Shown here piece after piece: positions 1 through 7,156 of a stretch of DNA of 64,000 nt (position 1 is the stretch's first letter; each line of letters opens with the position of its first letter). Origin of the DNA: Amarobacillus sp046328225 (lineage in GTDB: Bacteria > Chloroflexota > Dehalococcoidia > Tepidiformales > Tepidiformaceae); the NCBI GenBank assembly GCA_046328225.1, contig JAXLWZ010000008.1:79405-143404 (forward strand). Reading direction: 5' to 3'. The notes under the pieces were generated by a model. It was not told the DNA's origin. It was given only the letters and a program-made list of their open reading frames with translations, and searched no databases. A program made the translations under genes and the position numbers.

Positions 1-1
1 G

Positions 2-646
2 GCCGCAATCGGGCCATTCCTCGGTGCGACCGACGAGAGCAAGTCGCAGGCGCAAACCGACAAGACGGAACTCGAGGCGTCGCTGGAGGCCACCGAACAG
101 ACGAAGGAGAACCTGGAGAAGCCGGTCTCGGCGGTGGCCGGCGACGGCAAGAAGGCCGAGGGTTCGGATGCGCCACTGGGCGAGTCCATCAGCTCGGCGC
201 CGTCGAAGCTGACGGAGGCGGCGGGCCAGCTCGACGAATCCGCCGCGGACACCGGGTCGCGCGCGCCGAACGAGGAGAAGCTGGCCGAGACCGACGTGAA
301 GCTGCGCAGCGCGGAGCAGCAGCTCGGCATTCAGCCCGGCGGGCAAGGCGGGCCATCGGGCCAGAAGCCTTCGCTGCTTTCGCGCGCGAAGACGTGGCTG
401 ATGAAGAAGTTCCTGAACATCAAGAAGCGCATCAAGGCGGTCATCGCGAAGGCGAAGGCGAAGTTCATCACGATGGTCTCGGACATGCTCGGCATCTCGA
501 AGCAGGTCGGCGACCTGAAGACGGCGGTGGACGAAGGTGCCACGCGCATGCCGCAGGGCATCACCGACGCCGAGGAGACGGAAGCGGGCGCGAGCGAGGC
601 GGAAGCGAAGGCGACCGAGGTGATGGAGACCCTCAACAAGGGGTGA
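2..646 (+). CDS. C-terminal part of an unknown Glu/Ala/Lys-rich protein (5' end outside window)
   Basis: The frame is open to the left edge and stops at TGA 644-646, leaving 214 residues. The first ~130 residues are low-complexity and charged (Ala, Glu, Lys, Ser), as in a linker or coiled coil. They are followed by a strongly basic amphipathic stretch containing KTWLMKKFLNIKKRIKAV and then an acidic Ala/Glu-rich tail. No catalytic motif or membrane segment is visible. It lies 10 bases upstream of the next gene, so the two are probably co-transcribed. Basic helices at the end of large linker-rich proteins occur in some secreted or contractile-injection-system-associated proteins, but that is only a loose resemblance and no function is assigned. 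An internal ATG at 134 is an unlikely start because coding character continues upstream of it. Confidence 0.6.
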   Translation, partial: AAIGPFLGATDESKSQAQTDKTELEASLEATEQTKENLEKPVSAVAGDGKKAEGSDAPLGESISSAPSKLTEAAGQLDESAADTGSRAPNEEKLAETDVKLRSAEQQLGIQPGGQGGPSGQKPSLLSRAKTWLMKKFLNIKKRIKAVIAKAKAKFITMVSDMLGISKQVGDLKTAVDEGATRMPQGITDAEETEAGASEAEAKATEVMETLNKG

Positions 647-656
647 GCCGAACGAG

Positions 657-1148
657 ATGCAAGGCATGAGGGAGGCGTTGCGCGCGGGCGCGGCACAGGC
701 GGCGACGCTGGTGATGGCCGCCGTCGTGTTCGGTGCCATCGCCGGGCTTTTCGGCCTTTCGGGCGACGATGCGGCGGAGCGGGCATCGGCGGCGCACATC
801 CCCTACCTGCTGCTGGCGGCCATCAACCCGCTCCTCCTGGTGGCGATGAATCACACGGTCACGAAGCCGCGACTGTTCGTGCCGATGGCGCGGGCGTTCG
901 CAGTCCTGATCGTGGCCGGCATCGGGGGGGCGCTGGTTGGCGGGGTGGCGTTCCTCGTGCCCGCGATGAACATCGTGGCTATCTTCACGGACGAGGGGTC
1001 CGCGGGGATGAATGAGGCGCTGCGCGCGGAGCTGTGGCCGGACGGGCTGATCGCGGTGGTGGCGTCGACGGCGGTGGCGGCCGTGGCGGTGGCCGTGTGG
1101 ACGAACGTGCGCGTGTCGGCCTACCTGCGAACGCGCGGCGGCGGCTGA
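657..1148 (+). CDS. Small integral membrane protein, unknown function
   Basis: 163 residues with about four hydrophobic segments: roughly residues 12-34, 47-62, 78-102 and 125-145. These are joined by short loops, and the C-terminus is basic (RVSAYLRTRGGG), suggesting a cytoplasmic tail. No conserved catalytic or transport motif is recognised. The gene starts 10 bases after the preceding partial gene, on the same strand, so it may belong to the same transcription unit; no strong Shine-Dalgarno sequence precedes the ATG, which fits translational coupling. It is probably real because the hydrophobic pattern is regular and the reading frame is clean to TGA. Function cannot be assigned. Confidence 0.6.
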   Translation: MQGMREALRAGAAQAATLVMAAVVFGAIAGLFGLSGDDAAERASAAHIPYLLLAAINPLLLVAMNHTVTKPRLFVPMARAFAVLIVAGIGGALVGGVAFLVPAMNIVAIFTDEGSAGMNEALRAELWPDGLIAVVASTAVAAVAVAVWTNVRVSAYLRTRGGG

Positions 1149-1178
1149 GCGCGCAACCGGCCGGAAACATAGAGCGGG

Positions 1179-1184
1179 TATGAT
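1179..1184 (+). promoter_or_regulatory. Candidate -10 element for glnA
   Basis: TATGAT lies 32 bases upstream of the glnA ATG in the 68-base gap after the membrane-protein gene and matches the sigma-70 -10 consensus at five of six positions. No clear -35 hexamer sits at the right distance, and the remaining leader is too short for an obvious riboswitch. Weak support only. Confidence 0.35.
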
Positions 1185-1216
1185 GGTGGCGGGCAAAGAA
1201 CGCGCCTGGAGCTGCC

Positions 1217-2539
1217 ATGTCTGAATCCTCGAACTACGTCATCTCGGCCTGCCGGGAGAACGACGTCAAGTTCATTCGCCTCTGGTTCACGGACATCGTG
1301 GGCGCGCTGAAGAGCTTCGCGATCACCGTCGAGGAGCTGGAGAAGGCGCTCGAGGACGGGATGGGCTTCGACGGCTCGAGCATCGAAGGGTTCGCGCGCA
1401 TCGACGAATCGGACATGGTGGCGCGACCGGACCCGACGACGTTCCAGCTCGTGCCGTGGCGCCCGCGCGAGCAGGGTGTGGCGCGCATGTTCTGCGATAT
1501 CCACATGCCCGACGGCCGGCCGTTCGAAGGCGACCCGCGGCAGGTGCTGAAGCGGCAGCTGAAGCGCGCTTCGGACCTTGGCTTCACGTTTTATGTCAGC
1601 CCCGAGCTGGAGTACTTCTACTTCAGGGACTCCAAGGGCCGGGAGCCGCTGGACCGCGGCGGGTATTTCGACCAGACGGCGGACGCGGCGGCGGACCTGC
1701 GGCGGGAGACGGTGCTGACGCTGGAGGCGATGGGCATCGAGGTGGAATACAGCCACCACGAGGTCGCGCCGAGCCAGCACGAGATCGCGCTGCGCTACAC
1801 GGACGCGCTCACGATGGCGGACAACGCGATGACGTACCGGCTCGTGGTGAAGGAGATCGCGCTCCAGAACGGCGTGTTCGCGACCTTCATGCCCAAGCCC
1901 GTGGAGGGCCAGAACGGCAGCGGCATGCACGTGCACCAGTCGCTGTTCAAGGGCGAACGAAACGCCTTCTTCGACGCCGAGGACCCGTACCACCTGAGCG
2001 CGGTCGCGAAGGGCTACATCGCCGGCATGCTGCAGCATTCGCGCGCGATGACCCTCGTGTGCAACCAGTGGGTCAATAGCTACAAGCGCCTGCTGCCGGG
2101 CTTCGAGGCGCCGGTGTACCTGAGCTGGGCGCGGCGGAACCGGAGCGACCTCATCCGCATCCCGGAGTACAAGCCGGGGCGGGAGATGCACACGCGCATC
2201 GAGTACCGTTCGCCGGACCCGGCGTGCAACCCCTACCTCGCGTTCGCGGCGATGCTCGCGGCCGGGCTGGACGGCATCGAGCAGGAGATGACGCTGCCGG
2301 CGCCGGTCGAGGAGAACGTCTTCGAAATGTCCGCGAGCGAGCGCGTGGCGCGGGGCATCGGCACGCTCCCGGGGAGCCTGATCGAAGCGATCGAGGCGGC
2401 GGAGCAGTCGCCGTTCCTGCGGCAGGCGCTCGGCGACCATACGTTCGAAAGCCTCGTCGCGAACAAGCGGATCGAGTGGGAGCGGTACCGGCGGCATGTC
2501 TCGGACTTCGAACTCACGGAGTACCTGCCGATCCTGTGA
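1217..2539 (+). CDS. glnA: Glutamine synthetase, type I-alpha
   Basis: Makes glutamine from glutamate, ammonia and ATP in the cytoplasm; the central ammonium-assimilation enzyme. At 440 residues it has the size of the GSI-alpha (Bacillus-like) branch. The N-terminal beta-grasp domain carries DGSSIEGFARI, and the catalytic domain carries the metal and ATP motifs NGSGMHVHQS (His and Gly residues) and KRLLPGFEAPVYLSW followed by RSDLIRIP and the active-site Arg region. The adenylylation loop with its conserved Tyr seen in GSI-beta enzymes is absent: the equivalent region reads PVEENVFEMSASER. Regulation is therefore likely by feedback or protein partners, not adenylyltransferase. It appears monocistronic, preceded by a possible -10 and followed by a 111-base gap. 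Confidence 0.97.
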   Translation: MSESSNYVISACRENDVKFIRLWFTDIVGALKSFAITVEELEKALEDGMGFDGSSIEGFARIDESDMVARPDPTTFQLVPWRPREQGVARMFCDIHMPDGRPFEGDPRQVLKRQLKRASDLGFTFYVSPELEYFYFRDSKGREPLDRGGYFDQTADAAADLRRETVLTLEAMGIEVEYSHHEVAPSQHEIALRYTDALTMADNAMTYRLVVKEIALQNGVFATFMPKPVEGQNGSGMHVHQSLFKGERNAFFDAEDPYHLSAVAKGYIAGMLQHSRAMTLVCNQWVNSYKRLLPGFEAPVYLSWARRNRSDLIRIPEYKPGREMHTRIEYRSPDPACNPYLAFAAMLAAGLDGIEQEMTLPAPVEENVFEMSASERVARGIGTLPGSLIEAIEAAEQSPFLRQALGDHTFESLVANKRIEWERYRRHVSDFELTEYLPIL

Positions 2540-2650
2540 CGGCGCGCGGGCAATGTGAAGGCGGTCACACGCGCGGGGGCGCGCGGTTGCGCCGGGTTCC
2601 ATGGCAGCAGCACAGTAGACGAAGTGGCTCATCGGCCACGGGGGTTCGCC

Positions 2651-3073
2651 GTGACGCCTGACGAAGAGTACCCGGACCTGATGCCCGACATCGATTCGGC
2701 CGTGAACGGCCTGGGCCCGAGCTTCGTGCACCGGCTGCTGGAGCGCATGGGTGGAGTCGCCAACGCCGACGCGGTCTTCGGGCGGGCGGTCGAGCACGAA
2801 GGCGTGAAGGTCATCCCGGTGGCGAAGGTGATGTGGGGCGCGGGTGGCGGCGGCGGCGCCGACGTGAAGGGCAGCGGCGACAGCGCGAAGACGGATGCCG
2901 GCAGCGGCGGCGGTGGCGGCGTCCATGCGTCGCCGGTCGGGTATATCGAGCTTTCGCACGGGCATGCGCGCTTCGTCCGTTTCCGCGACCCGATGCAGTT
3001 CGCGGTGGCTTCGCTGGCGTGCGCGGCGAGCGCATGGGTCGTGCTCCGGGCGTTGCGCGGGCTGCGCCGCTAG
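2651..3073 (+). CDS. YtfJ/GerW-family protein
   Basis: About 140 residues. The central part, VFGRAVEHEGVKVIPVAKVM followed by a Gly-rich run, matches the YtfJ family layout (a short dimer-like N-terminus, then a dG...IIPV.kV..G.GGG core). The family was named for Bacillus spore proteins but is widespread in non-sporulating bacteria, so the match alone does not imply sporulation. The Gly-rich stretch here is unusually long and interrupted by a Lys/Asp-rich insert, and the C-terminus has one hydrophobic segment (about residues 117-136), suggesting membrane anchoring. GTG 2651 is chosen because a purine-rich ACGGGGG lies just upstream; ATG 2681 is the alternative. It is followed at 12 bases by the lipoprotein gene. 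Confidence 0.75.
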   Translation: MTPDEEYPDLMPDIDSAVNGLGPSFVHRLLERMGGVANADAVFGRAVEHEGVKVIPVAKVMWGAGGGGGADVKGSGDSAKTDAGSGGGGGVHASPVGYIELSHGHARFVRFRDPMQFAVASLACAASAWVVLRALRGLRR

Positions 3074-3085
3074 GTCGACCCGCCG

Positions 3086-4036
3086 ATGGCCCGCACGGTG
3101 ACCCGGCGGAGCCTGTTGCGATGGCTGCCCGCGGCCGCGTTCGCCGCGTGTTCGGGAGGGGGCGGAGCGCGAACACCGTCGCCGGAGCCACCTACGCCCA
3201 TGGCAAGCGACACACCACCAACGATGACCGCGACCGCCACGGCGGCTCCCACACCAACATCCACGCCACCGGCTCCAACCGCGACCGCGACGGTGCCGGG
3301 CGAGTTGCCCGTGGGCTTTCCCATCGACCCGGGAACGCGGCTGGGGATGGTGACCGGAGTGGTGGGTTCGCGCGTCATCGCCTGGGGCGGCGGGCCGGCC
3401 GCGCTGGAGTACAGCCGTGACGACCAGGTCGCGGACGACCCCGTGCGCGCGAACCGCTGCGGCTGGAACGTGCGGGTGCACTACGAATACGAGGGCCAGC
3501 CGGCGATCGACTGGTACGTTCGTGCGGTGCCCGTGGTCGCGACCATGGACGGCACGGCGACGCTCCTCATCAACACGGTCTCGAACGCATTCGATGTGTA
3601 CGGCGTCGCGCGGGAGCCGTACATCGGGAACCCGGATCGGGTGCGGGCGCCGGTCTCGCCGTTTCCCGGGCCGGGGGGCGGGCAAGGGGTGTTCGTTCGC
3701 ACCGAAAACCGGGCGTACCGGACGGACCATGCCCACCTTGAGCTCGCGGCCACGGTCGAGGCGATCCCGCGAACGGCATGGCTGGCGGGGTTCGCGCCGG
3801 ATACGGCAGCGCTCGCGCGGCAGTTCGCGCCGCTGCGGGATTTTCGCGTGGCGACGGCGGTGGCGCACTGGGAGGTGCGCCGGGGCGATGTCATCGGGGT
3901 GACGGGGGACAGCGGCTACAGCGAGGCGCCGCACCTGCATTACGCCATCCGGCCGGCGGGCGAGGAGAACGCGCTCTGCCCGACGCGGGAGGCGGGATTT
4001 TCGCGCGCGGGGTGGCTTTTCGCCGCGCCCGGTTAG
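3086..4036 (+). CDS. Lipoprotein with degenerate M23 (LytM-like) peptidase domain
   Basis: 316 residues. The N-terminus has an Arg pair (TRRSLLRW), a hydrophobic stretch and a lipobox-like AFAAC with Cys22, so it is probably exported and lipidated, possibly by the Tat route. A Thr/Pro-rich linker follows (residues 30-75). The rest follows the M23 endopeptidase pattern: AIDWYVRAVPVVATMDGTA at ~140-158, and GDVIGVTGDSGYSEAPHLHY ending with the His-x-His zinc ligands at about 283 and 285. The first zinc ligand of the family motif HxxxD is replaced by Gln138 (QPAID), so metal binding and catalysis may be lost. It could be a peptidoglycan-binding or regulatory homologue like divisome LytM factors. 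Confidence 0.75.
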   Translation: MARTVTRRSLLRWLPAAAFAACSGGGGARTPSPEPPTPMASDTPPTMTATATAAPTPTSTPPAPTATATVPGELPVGFPIDPGTRLGMVTGVVGSRVIAWGGGPAALEYSRDDQVADDPVRANRCGWNVRVHYEYEGQPAIDWYVRAVPVVATMDGTATLLINTVSNAFDVYGVAREPYIGNPDRVRAPVSPFPGPGGGQGVFVRTENRAYRTDHAHLELAATVEAIPRTAWLAGFAPDTAALARQFAPLRDFRVATAVAHWEVRRGDVIGVTGDSGYSEAPHLHYAIRPAGEENALCPTREAGFSRAGWLFAAPG

Positions 4037-4047
4037 AGTGGCGCGGG

Positions 4048-4053
4048 TATACT
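4048..4053 (+). promoter_or_regulatory. Candidate leaderless -10 element
   Basis: TATACT ends 8 bases before the ATG at 4062, within GGTATACTGCG. At this spacing transcription would start at or within a base or two of the start codon. There is no Shine-Dalgarno sequence in the gap. The same GGTATACTGCG string precedes the GTG at 6446. Confidence 0.5.
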
Positions 4054-4061
4054 GCGGCGCT

Positions 4062-5498
4062 ATGCCAATTCCTCCCAACAGCCCCGGCGCCGCTGCGCGC
4101 TACCGCTTCGATGTCGTGGTCGTGGGAGGCGGTATCGCGGGACTCTCGGCGGCCGTGCACGCGCGCGAGCTGGGCGCGAGCGTGGTCCTGCTGGAGAAGG
4201 CGCCGGTCGCGGGGCGAGGGGGGAACACGCGCTTCGCCGACGCGCAGATGCGCTTTCCACACGAGGCCGATGAGTACGGCGTACGCGACTACACGGTTGA
4301 GGCGATGTACGCGGACCTGATGCGGATTTCGCGGGGCCGCGCGAACCCGGACCTCATTCGCACCCTCTGCGAGAACGCGCGCGAGGGCGCCGAGTGGCTC
4401 ACCGGATTGGGCCTGGAATGGGAGAAGGGATACCCCCACACCGCCGGGTACCGTCGCAGTCCGAAGTCCGGCGGCGCGGGCGTGGTGGACCTCCTCCACC
4501 GCCGCTTCGAAGGGCTCGGCGGCACCGTGAGTTACGAGACAGGGGTCGTCGACCTGATCGTCGATGAGGCGCGAAGGGTGACCGGCGTGCGGGCGCATTC
4601 GCCCGAGGGCGTGGTCGACGTCGAGGCTGCGGGGGGTGTCGTGCTCGCGTGCGGGGGCTTCCAGGCGAACGTGCAGATGCGCGTGCAGCACCTCGGGCGG
4701 TATGCGGACTCGCTCATCCTGCGAGGGAGCCGGTACAACACGGGCGAAGGGCTGCGCATGGCCATCGATGCCGGCGCGCAGCCGGCGGGCCAGTGGGGCG
4801 ACTACCACAGCGCGGTGCTCGATGCGCGTTCGCCGAAGATCGAATGCGGCGTGACGGCGCTCTACAACTACCAGATGGGCATCTTCGTGGACCAGGACGG
4901 GCGGCGCTTCCTCGACGAAGGGGAGGACTTCCGGGACCACACGTATGTGAAGTTCAGCAAGCACATCGTGGAGCAGGCCGGGGGCGAGGCGTGGTGCATC
5001 TTCGACCAGCAGGCCTACCAGCGCGAGGAGTTCGCGCGCGCCTGGCGGCCGGTGGGCGCGCCCTTCGAGGCGGGGAGCATGAAGGAGCTGGCGCAGCTCA
5101 TCGGCGTGCCGGCGGAGAACCTGCTCGATACGGTGGGGTCGTTCAACGCCGCCGTGCAGCCGGGCGAATACGACCTGGACCGGCTCGATGGGAAGCGAAC
5201 GGAGGGCATCGTCCCCGCGAAGAGCAACTGGGCGCTGCCGCTGGATCGGCCGCCCTACATCGCGATCCCGGTGACGGGCGGGATCACGTTCACGTTCGGC
5301 GGGCTGAAGTGCGACACGCGGGCGCGGGTGATAGACACGCGCGGGCAGGTGATGGAAGGGCTGTACGCGGCGGGGGAGACGATGGGCGAGATCTTCTACT
5401 ACAACTACCCGGGCGCGAGCTCGGTAATTCGCGGCTGCGTGTTCGGGCGGATCGCGGCGGGCGAGGCCGCCGGGCGCGCTTCCGGCACGGCACGATGA
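4062..5498 (+). CDS. FAD-dependent tricarballylate/fumarate-reductase-like dehydrogenase
   Basis: About 478 residues. The N-terminal FAD-binding Rossmann motif is VVVVGGGIAGLSAA, followed by LLEKAP for the ribose-binding acid. A substrate-capping domain comes next, and a C-terminal FAD contact region, GLYAAGETMGEIFYYNYPG with a GRIAAGEAA helix. This arrangement and the GNTR segment after the first helix are typical of the tricarballylate dehydrogenase (TcuA)/fumarate reductase flavoprotein subfamily. It lacks the fused or adjacent iron-sulfur and cytochrome subunits expected for a respiratory succinate dehydrogenase. ATG 4062 is chosen over GTG 4038 because a TATACT -10 lies between them. Its stop overlaps the dCMP deaminase start (ATGA). 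The exact substrate is not established. Confidence 0.85.
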   Translation: MPIPPNSPGAAARYRFDVVVVGGGIAGLSAAVHARELGASVVLLEKAPVAGRGGNTRFADAQMRFPHEADEYGVRDYTVEAMYADLMRISRGRANPDLIRTLCENAREGAEWLTGLGLEWEKGYPHTAGYRRSPKSGGAGVVDLLHRRFEGLGGTVSYETGVVDLIVDEARRVTGVRAHSPEGVVDVEAAGGVVLACGGFQANVQMRVQHLGRYADSLILRGSRYNTGEGLRMAIDAGAQPAGQWGDYHSAVLDARSPKIECGVTALYNYQMGIFVDQDGRRFLDEGEDFRDHTYVKFSKHIVEQAGGEAWCIFDQQAYQREEFARAWRPVGAPFEAGSMKELAQLIGVPAENLLDTVGSFNAAVQPGEYDLDRLDGKRTEGIVPAKSNWALPLDRPPYIAIPVTGGITFTFGGLKCDTRARVIDTRGQVMEGLYAAGETMGEIFYYNYPGASSVIRGCVFGRIAAGEAAGRASGTAR

Positions 5499-5959
5499 CG
5501 GTCGCCCAGGGGATGCGCGAAGCACCGGACGAGTTCCCGCTGCGGGCGCGGCCATCGTGGGATGAGATCTTCGCGCGGATGGCGCGCATCGTGGCGGAGC
5601 GTTCGAGCTGCCAGCGGACGCAGGTGGGGTGCGTGGTGGTTTCGCGTGACTACCAGCGGGTGCTGGCTTTCGGCTACAACGGGAACTACGCGGGCGGGCC
5701 AAACCAATGCGACGACCCGCGGACGCCGGGCCAGTGCCAGTGCATTCACGCGGAAGTGAACGCGCTGCTGAAGTGCGACAACAGCATCAAGGACAAGATC
5801 ATCTACACCACGCATTCGCCCTGCGTGATGTGCGCGAAGGCGATCGTGAATTCGGGGGCGAGCGCGGTGGTGTACCTCGAGGGGTACCGCTCGGCGGATG
5901 GCATCGAGATCCTGCGCAAGGGTGGGATCCGGTGCGTGGACTGGAGCGCGAACGGATGA
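5495..5959 (+). CDS. Deoxycytidylate (dCMP) deaminase family protein
   Basis: 154 residues. A zinc-dependent cytidine/deoxycytidylate deaminase fold with both signature motifs: IHAEVNALLKC (His ligand plus catalytic Glu) and SPCVMCAKAIVNSG (two Cys ligands). The layout, with RTQVGCVVV before the first motif and GYNG in the substrate loop, is that of the dCMP deaminase/ComEB group that supplies dUMP for thymidylate synthesis. The ATG overlaps the previous stop by four bases, and its own stop overlaps the next ATG the same way, so it is translationally coupled on both sides. Confidence 0.9.
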   Translation: MTVAQGMREAPDEFPLRARPSWDEIFARMARIVAERSSCQRTQVGCVVVSRDYQRVLAFGYNGNYAGGPNQCDDPRTPGQCQCIHAEVNALLKCDNSIKDKIIYTTHSPCVMCAKAIVNSGASAVVYLEGYRSADGIEILRKGGIRCVDWSANG

Positions 5960-6492
5960 CGATCGAGCTGTTCTGGATCGACGCGATCTACGAGGGTCGC
6001 GTCGCAGTCTGCACGCGGCCGCGGGGCGGCAACTTCCTGCCCCACGACATGGCGGCGCTGCGGTCGGCGGGAATCGACATCCTGGTGTCGGCGCTGCCGC
6101 ACCCGGAGGCACACAACCTGTGGCTGGCGGACGAGGAGCACCACGCGATCGAAGCCGGGCTGGAGTTCGTGCACTTCCCCGTGCCGAACCTGCTTACGCC
6201 GCCGTTCGAGACGGCTGCGCCGATTTTCCAGCGGCTGGCGCACGAGGTGCGGATGGGGAAGTCGGTGGCGGCGCACTGCTACGGCGGGGTCGGGCGCTCG
6301 CCGCTCATCGTGGCCTCGATCCTGACGCTGTTGGGAGAGGACCCGGAGGAGACGTGGGAGCGCATCGCGCATGCGCGGGGCCGCGAAGTGCCGGACACGA
6401 CGATCCAGCGCAAATGGGTGAGTTCGCTGAAGGTATACTGCGAGAGTGACCCCAGACACCACCACCAGCACATCCCTCATCATCGTCTCTGA
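5956..6492 (+). CDS. Dual-specificity/tyrosine phosphatase-like protein
   Basis: 178 residues. The active-site P-loop AHCYGGVGRSP fits the HCx5R(S/T) cysteine-phosphatase signature with Cys as nucleophile and Arg as phosphate ligand. An upstream Asp in the LVSALPHPEAHNLWLAD region could serve as general acid, though its exact position is uncertain. The small size and lack of membrane segments suggest a cytosolic enzyme. The physiological substrate (phosphotyrosine or nucleotide/lipid) cannot be told from sequence. The start ATG overlaps the dCMP deaminase stop (ATGA). The last 47 bases overlap the DsbA-like gene start, and the His-rich tail (RHHHQHIPHHRL) may be an artefact of this overlap. 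Confidence 0.8.
   Translation: MTIELFWIDAIYEGRVAVCTRPRGGNFLPHDMAALRSAGIDILVSALPHPEAHNLWLADEEHHAIEAGLEFVHFPVPNLLTPPFETAAPIFQRLAHEVRMGKSVAAHCYGGVGRSPLIVASILTLLGEDPEETWERIAHARGREVPDTTIQRKWVSSLKVYCESDPRHHHQHIPHHRL
6434..6439 (+). promoter_or_regulatory. Candidate leaderless -10 element inside the phosphatase gene
   Basis: TATACT within GGTATACTGCG, the same string as at 4046, ends 6 bases before the GTG start at 6446. It would give a leaderless transcript for the DsbA-like gene from within the 3' end of the phosphatase gene. Confidence 0.5.
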
Positions 6493-7096
6493 TTTCGTCT
6501 GTCCCTGGTGCTATGTCGGGCTGAGGGAGGTCGAGGCGCTGATGGAGCGGCATGCGCTCGACATCCGCTTCGCGCCATACCTGCTGGACCCATCGACGCC
6601 GCCCGAAGGGAAGCCGCGCAGGCCGCAGAGCGCGCCCGACGCGCCGCCTTCGGCGCTGGAACTGCGGGGCCAGTCGCTCGGGATCACGTTCTCGCGCGGG
6701 CGCACGTTCACTTCGAACAGCATGCTGGCGCACCAGGCACAGGAATTCGCTGCGGAGTACGAGGCGGACCACCCGGGCATGGACCCGCTGGCGTTCCACC
6801 GGCTGATGTTCAAGGCCTACTTCACGGACCTCGAAGACGTCGGGAAGATCGACACGATCCTGCGCATCGGAGCGGAAGCCGGGCTGCCAGGGGCGGAACT
6901 GCGCGAGGCGCTGGAGAGCGGCCGGTACGAGAAGCAGGTGGAGGACGGGCTGGCGTGGGCGCGCGCGGTGGGCGTGACGGCGGTGCCCACGTTCGTGTTC
7001 GATGAACGGCTTGGCGTGGTGGGCGCGCAGGGCCAGTGCGGTCTTCGAGCAGGCGCTCGCGCAGGTGCGCGCGCAGCCCCGGTGATTGCAGCCTGA
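6446..7096 (+). CDS. DsbA-family (FrnE-like) thiol oxidoreductase, C-terminus apparently frameshifted
   Basis: 216 residues as read. The thioredoxin-fold active site is SDFVCPWCYVG (CPWC) near the N-terminus, followed by the helical insert (SNSMLAHQAQEFA, MFKAYFTD) and the cis-Pro strand AVPTFVFDERLGVVGAQG characteristic of the FrnE/DsbA group that isomerises or oxidises thiols. There is no signal peptide, so it is probably cytosolic. After GAQG at about 7035 the frame becomes Gly/Ala/Arg repeats ending at 7096. The +1 frame instead reads SAVFEQALAQVRAQPR and stops at 7083-7085, exactly what the family ends with. A one-base indel near 7030-7037 is therefore likely. Confidence 0.85.
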   Translation: MTPDTTTSTSLIIVSDFVCPWCYVGLREVEALMERHALDIRFAPYLLDPSTPPEGKPRRPQSAPDAPPSALELRGQSLGITFSRGRTFTSNSMLAHQAQEFAAEYEADHPGMDPLAFHRLMFKAYFTDLEDVGKIDTILRIGAEAGLPGAELREALESGRYEKQVEDGLAWARAVGVTAVPTFVFDERLGVVGAQGQCGLRAGARAGARAAPVIAA

Positions 7097-7107
7097 GGAA
7101 ATGAAGA

Positions 7108-7135
7108 GGCCCCGGCGATTGCCGGGGCCCTTTTT
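7108..7135 (+). terminator. Rho-independent terminator
   Basis: A 9-bp perfect GC stem (GGCCCCGGC / GCCGGGGCC) with a GATT loop is followed by C and five T. It closes the plus-strand genes from 4.0 kb and lies between convergent genes, so it may also act weakly on the minus strand. Confidence 0.9.
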
Positions 7136-7156
7136 CGTGTTGGGCGGCGCCGCAGC

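Noticed and set aside
2651..3073. Evidence of sporulation from the YtfJ-like gene
   Set aside because: The family is common in non-sporulating bacteria and no other sporulation genes are in the window.
1121..4078. Very long open frame on the minus strand across glnA and neighbours
   Set aside because: Arg/His/Pro-rich reading opposite well-supported genes; a shadow of high-GC codon use.
5707..5955. Longer N-terminus for the tyrosine phosphatase
   Set aside because: It would overlap the dCMP deaminase gene; the ATG at 5956 overlaps its stop as ATGA and fits the family.
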